Below are positions 5,257 through 7,209 of a stretch of DNA of 7,209 nt, one piece after another. The stretch is from contig CAZQEN010000378.1 of NCBI GenBank assembly GCA_964591605.1, positions 1 to 7,209 on the forward strand. The letters run 5' to 3'. Each line of letters starts with the position of its first letter. Within the stretch, counting starts at the first letter, position 1. The notes beneath the pieces are model-generated. The model worked only from the letters and a program-made list of their open reading frames with translations, was not told the DNA's origin and did not search any database. Position numbers and translations under genes: made by a program. This DNA comes from CAYLLT01 sp964591605 (GTDB lineage: Bacteria; Planctomycetota; Phycisphaerae; UBA1845; PWPN01).

Positions 5257-6662
5257 TACGCTCCACCTCGTGAATCGCTTTGCTCCTCGTGCTCTTCCGC
5301 TACCGCGTGGGCCAGCTCGCCCATCTCGAAGATCGAAATCATCGGCAGCACGCGGATGAACAGGAACAGCAGGGCCAGGAACAGACCGATCGTGCCCACG
5401 TACGTCGCCCAGTCCCATCGCGTCGGCGTGTACATCCCCCACGAACTCGGCAGGAAGTCGCGATGCAGACTCGTCACCACGATGACAAACCGCTCGAGCC
5501 ACATGCCGATGTTCACGATGATCGAGATCACAAACAGCACCGCGACGTTGTCGCGCACCCGGCGCAGCCACAGGAACTGCGGCGTGATGATGTTGCACAG
5601 GATCAGCGCCCAGTACGCCCACCAGTACGGCCCGAACGCCCGGTTCCAGAACGCGAACTTCTCGTACTGGCTTCCGCTGTACCAGGCCATGAACGTTTCC
5701 ATCGCGTAGCCGTAGCCGACGATCAGGCCGGTCGCGAGCATGATCTTGGCCATGTTGTTCAGGTGCCGCATGGTGATGAAATCTTCGAGGCCGTAGAACT
5801 TCCGCAGCGGAATCGCCAGCGTCATCACCATCGCGAAGCCCGAGTAGATCGCCCCCGCCACGAAATACGGCGGAAAGATCGTCGCATGCCACCCGGGGAG
5901 CTGCGAGACCGAAAAATCGAAGCTCACTACCGTGTGCACCGACACGACCAGCGGCGTCGCCAGCCCGGCCAGCAGCAGATAAGCCGTCTGATAGTGATGC
6001 CAGTGCCGCGCTGAGCCCCGCCAGCCCATGGCCAGAACACCGTAAATCAGCCTGGCCGCCCAGTGCTGGGCCCGGTCGCGCATCGTCGCCAGGTCGGGAA
6101 TCAATCCCACGAACCAGAACAGCAGCGACACCGTCGCATACGTGCTCACGGCGAACACGTCCCACACCAGCGGGCTGCGGAACTGCGGCCACAGCAGCAT
6201 CGTGTTCGGGTAGGGCAGCAGCCAGTAGAACAGCCACGGCCGGCCCATGTGGATGAGCGGAAAGATCCCCGCGCACCCCACGGCAAACAGCGTCATCGCC
6301 TCGGCGAACCGGTTGATCGACGTCCGCCACTCCTGCCGGAACAGCAGCAGAATGGCCGAAATCAGCGTCCCCGCGTGGCCGATACCGATCCACCACACGA
6401 AGTTGATGATCGCAAAACCCCACGCGACTGGAACGTTGATCCCCCAGATGCCCGTACCCTTGATCAGCAGGTACGTGACGGCGTACAGGAGCATCATCAC
6501 CAGCGCGAACGCGATCCCGAAGCCGATAAACCAGCCGGCCGGCGTGCGCTTGGTCAGCACGACCGAACTGATCTTCTCAGTCACACTCCGCGGGGTATGC
6601 CCCGGCTCGAGCACCGCGTACCGCGCGGGGGGATGCAGGGTTGTCGGTCGTTCACCGTCCAC
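5256..6662 (-). CDS. actC: ACIII quinol-oxidising membrane subunit ActC (NrfD/PsrC family)
   Basis: ActC is the NrfD-like membrane subunit of alternative complex III. It binds the quinol on the outer side of the membrane and passes electrons to the iron-sulphur protein ActB. The product has 468 residues and about ten spans. Family marks are NFVWWIGIGHAGTLISAILL (87-106, with His96), AGIFPLIHMGRPWLFYWLLP (131-150, with His138) and, further on, TPLVVSVHTVVSFDFSVS (236-253) and NIGMWLERFVIVVTSLHRDF (384-403). The N-terminal 40 residues are soluble, and the C-terminus is short and acidic. The start is GTG at 6662-6660, supported by GGAG six bases upstream; the nearby ATG at 6666-6664 is out of frame and closes after four codons. 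The gene lies directly after actB, as in other ACIII operons. Identity is near certain. Confidence 0.96.
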   Translation of the reverse strand: MDGERPTTLHPPARYAVLEPGHTPRSVTEKISSVVLTKRTPAGWFIGFGIAFALVMMLLYAVTYLLIKGTGIWGINVPVAWGFAIINFVWWIGIGHAGTLISAILLLFRQEWRTSINRFAEAMTLFAVGCAGIFPLIHMGRPWLFYWLLPYPNTMLLWPQFRSPLVWDVFAVSTYATVSLLFWFVGLIPDLATMRDRAQHWAARLIYGVLAMGWRGSARHWHHYQTAYLLLAGLATPLVVSVHTVVSFDFSVSQLPGWHATIFPPYFVAGAIYSGFAMVMTLAIPLRKFYGLEDFITMRHLNNMAKIMLATGLIVGYGYAMETFMAWYSGSQYEKFAFWNRAFGPYWWAYWALILCNIITPQFLWLRRVRDNVAVLFVISIIVNIGMWLERFVIVVTSLHRDFLPSSWGMYTPTRWDWATYVGTIGLFLALLFLFIRVLPMISIFEMGELAHAVAEEHEEQSDSRGGA

Positions 6663-6668
6663 TCATCA

Positions 6669-6672
6669 CTCC
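6669..6672 (-). promoter_or_regulatory. Ribosome binding site of actC
   Basis: GGAG on the minus strand lies six bases upstream of the GTG start at 6662-6660. It supports that start and the use of GTG here. Confidence 0.65.
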
Positions 6673-6677
6673 AGACG

Positions 6678-6800
6678 AAATGACTGATGTCTCACGACTG
6701 AATGTCTAAAGAACGCCTAATGCCCCAGTTCCTCCGTCTATCAGTCATTTGGGCATTCCGGCATTCATTAGACATTGGGGCTTAGACATTAGACATTCCC
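6678..6800. repeat. Heptad and inverted repeats at the actB/actC junction
   Basis: The right half is clear seven-base phase from 6752: ggcattc, cggcatt, cattaga, cattggg, gcttaga, cattaga, cattccc. The left half holds related words in reverse complement, such as gaatgtctaa (6700-6709), which can pair with ttagacattc (6789-6798). A separate perfect 11-base inverted repeat (6678-6688 with 6740-6750) overlaps it, and aatgccc (6719-6725) can pair with gggcatt (6751-6757). The actB stop codon (6782-6784) lies inside the array, so the last residues of ActB are encoded by repeat DNA. Confidence 0.8.
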
Positions 6801-7209
6801 TCATTCGGGTTCTTCAGCCTCGCCAGGTACGTCGTCCTCGGCTGCGTATTCAGGTCCGTCAGCACGCCGTAATTAAGCGGCTCGCGTTTGAGCCGGCTGA
6901 CCGCGCTGTTCGGGTCGGCGATGTCGCCGAACACGATCGCCTGCGTGGGGCACGCCTGCTGGCACGCCGTCACGATTTCGCCGTCGCGGATCGGGCGCCC
7001 CGCCTTCGACGCGGCGATCCGCGCCGCCGAGATCCGCTGCACGCAGTACGTGCACTTTTCCATCACGCCGCGCGTCCGCACCGTCACGTCCGGGTTCTGC
7101 ACCATCTGCAGCGTCGGCGTCCTGGCCACCGGCTCGTTGTAATACAGGAAGTTGAACCGGCGCACCTTGTAGGGGCAGTTGTTCGAGCAGTACCGCGTCC
7201 CCACGCAGC
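6782..7209 (-). CDS. actB: ACIII iron-sulphur subunit ActB, C-terminal part (5' end outside window)
   Basis: ActB carries the iron-sulphur clusters of alternative complex III on the outer side of the membrane. Its C-terminal domain resembles the NrfC/PhsB-type ferredoxin subunits of molybdopterin enzymes. About 142 C-terminal residues are visible. From the edge the sequence reads CVGTRYCSNNCPYKVRRFN, then MEKCTYCVQRI and TACQQACPTQAIVFGD. The first motif has Thr where a [4Fe-4S] signature CxxCxxCxxxCP would have its second Cys, which fits the single [3Fe-4S] cluster known for ACIII alongside three [4Fe-4S] clusters. The N-terminal molybdopterin-oxidoreductase-like domain and the remaining Cys motifs are beyond the window. 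actC follows after a repeat-filled gap. The final residues MSNV are coded by the heptad repeat. Identity is firm from motifs and context. Confidence 0.95.
   Translation of the reverse strand, partial: CVGTRYCSNNCPYKVRRFNFLYYNEPVARTPTLQMVQNPDVTVRTRGVMEKCTYCVQRISAARIAASKAGRPIRDGEIVTACQQACPTQAIVFGDIADPNSAVSRLKREPLNYGVLTDLNTQPRTTYLARLKNPNEGMSNV

Noticed and set aside
5245..6423. Minus-strand frame of 392 codons overlapping actC in another frame, and the plus-strand frame at 5280-6014
   Set aside because: They are shadows of actC. The actC frame has membrane spans and NrfD-family motifs; these have none.
6664..6666. ATG just upstream of actC as its start
   Set aside because: It is out of frame with actC and meets a stop after four codons. 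The GTG at 6662 has a better spaced GGAG.

Overview
The window holds part of one long respiratory operon, read entirely on the minus strand (right to left). It encodes the quinol:electron-carrier oxidoreductase called alternative complex III (ACIII), followed by a small membrane protein, a SCO-type copper chaperone and subunit II of a haem-copper cytochrome c oxidase. The order is actB (3' part only), actC, actD, actE, actF, small membrane protein, SCO, coxB (5' part only). actA (multihaem cytochrome) and the front of actB should lie just right of the window. The rest of coxB, and probably coxA and other oxidase genes, should lie just left of it. Together the genes describe a chain in which ActC/ActB/ActE take electrons from quinol, a c-type cytochrome carries them, and an oxidase with a CuA centre (loaded with copper by SCO) passes them to oxygen.

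The host is a GC-rich bacterium. ACIII next to SCO and COX occurs in Planctomycetota, Bacteroidota, Acidobacteriota and others. The protein style and the intergenic repeat families look most like Planctomycetota or a related uncultured lineage, but this is inference, held at moderate to low confidence. No mobile-element gene, CRISPR array, tRNA or rRNA was seen.

Layout: coxB 1-652; heptad repeats 657-705; SCO 673-1581; repeats and a hairpin 1583-1771; small membrane protein 1763-2188, which overlaps actF by ATGA; actF 2185-3375; heptad hairpin 3395-3492; actE 3474-4091; hairpin cassette plus heptads 4121-4324; actD 4333-4875; a large nested foldback 4889-5256; actC 5256-6662; heptad and inverted repeats 6678-6800; actB 6782 to the right edge.

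The unusual feature is not the enzymes but what lies between them. Every junction except the actF/small-protein overlap is filled with short tandem repeats of seven bases (locally eight). Each junction uses a different heptad word. Several are paired with an inverted copy, so that the polycistronic RNA or single-stranded DNA could fold into long stems. Six of the seven stop codons in the window lie in or within ten bases of such repeats.
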